Of a DNA stretch of 23,328 nt, positions 21,524 to 23,328 are shown in pieces. The stretch comes from CAZJGF01 sp964545665 (lineage in GTDB: Bacteria; Chloroflexota; Dehalococcoidia; GIF9; AB-539-J10). A program made the translations under genes and the position numbers. The notes beneath the pieces are model-generated. The model did not search any database. It was not told the DNA's origin and saw only the letters and a list, made by a program, of their open reading frames with translations. The number at the start of each line of letters is the position of its first letter. Position 1 is the stretch's first letter. The DNA lies in the NCBI GenBank assembly GCA_964545665.1, contig CAZJGF010000012.1:1-23328 (forward strand), given 5' to 3'.

Positions 21524-23257
21524 TTACTCGCTAAACCTGTTAGTGATAGGCAATCTTCTATCTTTACCAAAATCCCTGGGAGTTATTTTTATGCCTGGGG
21601 CAGATTGACGCCGCTTATATTCATTTCTATCTACCAACCGAGCTACTCGTGTGACTACTTCCCGGTCAAAGCCCATAGCTACGATCTGCTCAATCGCCAG
21701 GTCGTCTTCTACATAAGCTTTCAAAACAGGATCCAAGAATTCATATGGGGGCAAGGTATCCGTATCTTTTTGATCGGGTCTTAGCTCTGCCGACGGCGCC
21801 TTGGTTAAGATGCTGGAAGGTATCACTTCTTTTCCTGCCTGGCAATTCTTGTATTTGGCTAATTCAAAAACCATTGTCTTAGGCACATCCTTGAGAGGAA
21901 TAAATCCCCCGGCCATATCCCCATAAAGGGTAGTATAGCCGGTAGCTGTCTCACTCTTATTGCTGCAGGCAAGCACTAACCAGCCGAACTTATTGGACAA
22001 AGCGAAGAGGATATTGCCTCTAATTCTCGCTTGAATATTCTCTTCAGCCACGCCCTGTTGGGTATCTTTGAAAGGCTCGGCTAGTGTTTCCATATAGGCA
22101 CTAAAAGCTTTTTCAATGGGGATTACCTTAAACTCTATCCCCAGGTTCCTAGCTAGAGCTTCAGCGTCTGATTGGCTACCAGGTGATGAATAACGGGAGG
22201 GCATAGAAACACCTACAACATTGTCATCTCCCAGGGCGTCCACCGCTATAGTAGCTACCAGACTCGAGTCAACACCGCCAGATAGACCAATAGCTACCTT
22301 CTTAAAGCCATTTTTACCTACATAATCTCTGGTGCCAAGGACAAGGGCCTGGTATATCTCTGCCAGTTCATCTAGCCTTTCAACTTGTCTTGGTGGCAAA
22401 GGCGGTTTGTTATTCGCCGGACATTCGCTTGGTACCTCTACTTTGGTAGCCTGGCCCAGCTGTCCGTTAACTAACGGAATCTCCTTTCTCCGCCGGGGGT
22501 CGTGTAGCTGCGAGCGAAATACAGATTCTATATCCAAATCAGCTACTATGAGTTCCTCCTCAAACTGTTTCCCCCGAGCAATGAGCGCTCCCTTCTCATT
22601 GATGATTAGACTATTGCCGTCAAAAACCAGCTCATCTTGCCCCCCCACCAAATTGTTATGGGCGACAATGGCTACGTTGTCGGCTGCTCTGGTGGCGAGC
22701 ATCCTTTCTCTGAAGCCCCCTTTGCCAGCATGGTACGGAGACGCGCTTATATTAATTAGCAACTTGGCTCCAGCATAAGCTTGCATTGTCGCTGGGCCAG
22801 TTTCATACCACATGTCCTCACAAATAGTCACGCCTATGCCAATGCCATAAATGATGAAGACCGGGCATCCAGTTCCAGCTCGAAAGTATCTATTCTCATC
22901 AAACACACCATAGTTGGGTAAATAGACCTTGTGATACACCCCCACCAACCTATCATTGTAGATTATGGCTGCAGCGTTATATGTATCGCCGTCGCTATCA
23001 ACAAAGCCCACGACTACTACTATATCTGAGGTGTGTCCCATTACCTCTTCAAGGCTTTGCTGATTCTGCTTGAGGAAATGCGGCTTGAGCAGCAAATCCT
23101 CGGGGGGGTAACCAGTTATAGCCAGTTCAGGAAAAGTCAATAAGTCAACTCCGAGCGACTTTGCCTCATCAATAGACCGCACTATCTTGCCGACATTGCC
23201 GCTCAGGTCACCAACCGTACAGTTGAGCTGAGCCATTCCAAGTCTGATAGTGCGCAA
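21524..23257 (-). CDS. nadE: NadE: glutamine-dependent NAD+ synthetase
   Basis: A 577-residue two-domain enzyme making NAD+ from deamido-NAD+, ATP and glutamine. The N-terminal nitrilase-type glutaminase has the Glu-Lys-Cys triad: Glu44 in FPELAITGY, Lys110 in YHKVYLP, Cys146 in VTICEDMW. The C-terminal ATP pyrophosphatase domain has GLSGGVDSSL, MPSRYSSPGSQSDA, ACSNKSETATGYTTLYGDMAGGF and TDTLPPYEFLD. TTG at 23257 is chosen over ATG at 23311: it has AGGGAGG just upstream, gives the usual MRTIRLGMAQLN beginning, and an extended -10 promoter lies inside the longer reading. First gene of a three-gene leftward operon. Confidence 0.95.
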   Translation of the reverse strand: MRTIRLGMAQLNCTVGDLSGNVGKIVRSIDEAKSLGVDLLTFPELAITGYPPEDLLLKPHFLKQNQQSLEEVMGHTSDIVVVVGFVDSDGDTYNAAAIIYNDRLVGVYHKVYLPNYGVFDENRYFRAGTGCPVFIIYGIGIGVTICEDMWYETGPATMQAYAGAKLLINISASPYHAGKGGFRERMLATRAADNVAIVAHNNLVGGQDELVFDGNSLIINEKGALIARGKQFEEELIVADLDIESVFRSQLHDPRRRKEIPLVNGQLGQATKVEVPSECPANNKPPLPPRQVERLDELAEIYQALVLGTRDYVGKNGFKKVAIGLSGGVDSSLVATIAVDALGDDNVVGVSMPSRYSSPGSQSDAEALARNLGIEFKVIPIEKAFSAYMETLAEPFKDTQQGVAEENIQARIRGNILFALSNKFGWLVLACSNKSETATGYTTLYGDMAGGFIPLKDVPKTMVFELAKYKNCQAGKEVIPSSILTKAPSAELRPDQKDTDTLPPYEFLDPVLKAYVEDDLAIEQIVAMGFDREVVTRVARLVDRNEYKRRQSAPGIKITPRDFGKDRRLPITNRFSE

Positions 23258-23287
23258 GTTGCCTCCCTGACTATTACAGTGAGTCAT

Positions 23288-23293
23288 AGTATA
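23288..23293 (-). promoter_or_regulatory. Extended -10 promoter of nadE
   Basis: On the minus strand TGGTATACT: TATACT at 23293-23288 preceded by the TGn extended -10 motif. There is no good -35, which is usual for extended -10 promoters. Transcription would start near 23281, about 24 bases before the TTG start. Confidence 0.5.
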
Positions 23294-23328
23294 CCAGACA
23301 TTGATAGCCATTTCTGCAATCTGGTCTA

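Noticed and set aside
1..23328. CRISPR array, tRNA, rRNA, insertion sequence or prophage genes
   Set aside because: No regularly spaced repeats, tRNA-like cloverleaf, rRNA stretch, transposase or phage protein is visible. The dispersed repeats are single, irregularly placed copies.

Overview
The window looks like a chromosomal segment of an anaerobic, Chloroflexota-type (Dehalococcoidia-like) bacterium. That is inference from gene content: a three-gene split glutamate synthase of the kind common in archaea and Dehalococcoidia, a large PurL with a separate PurQ, small ferredoxin-like electron carriers, a bacterial Clp1-like kinase, short intergenic gaps, and frequent GTG/TTG starts with good Shine-Dalgarno sequences. 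I see no rRNA, tRNA, transposase, integrase or CRISPR array. No gene-free stretch reaches 300 bases.

Left part (1-7023). A truncated ribbon-helix-helix gene and a TIM-barrel isomerase/epimerase-like gene read leftward. Reading rightward are a Clp1-like P-loop kinase, an MTH1187-type thiamine-binding protein, and a complete riboflavin operon ribD-ribE-ribBA-ribH. A small leftward EF-Tu-domain-2-like gene overlaps the end of ribH. A two-gene unit of unknown function follows, behind a near-consensus promoter.

Central part (7048-17127). A leftward block of eleven genes reads, in transcription order: four-cluster ferredoxin, unknown 91-residue protein, hisH, NAD(P)/FAD oxidoreductase, pdxT, glutaminase-type glutamate synthase subunit, hisF, FMN/Fe-S glutamate synthase subunit, GXGXG subunit, an orphan OmpR-type regulator, and glnA. 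It starts at a TTGACA-17-TAAAAT promoter with a palindrome over the expected start of transcription. It unites ammonia capture (GlnA), glutamate formation (split GOGAT with candidate redox partners) and two glutaminase-coupled pathways. The regulator lacks the acidic pair of a normal receiver. A four-part array of 5-mers with 11-bp periodicity lies just upstream of glnA and resembles actinobacterial GlnR boxes. This regulator/site pair is the most interesting signal in the window.

Right part (17285-23328). purL (with two PurS-like domains fused at its N-terminus) and purQ read rightward from their own promoter. nadE, a small membrane protein gene and a UPF0145 gene form a leftward operon.

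A second theme is an interspersed repeat family (TGTCATTGCGAG...GAAGCAATCT and GTCACCC.GAGCG.AGCGAAGAATC types). One copy sits in frame inside the TIM-barrel gene. Others form the C-terminal codons and/or stop codons of ribE, ribH and the glutaminase subunit, and one supplies the ribosome binding site of ribBA.
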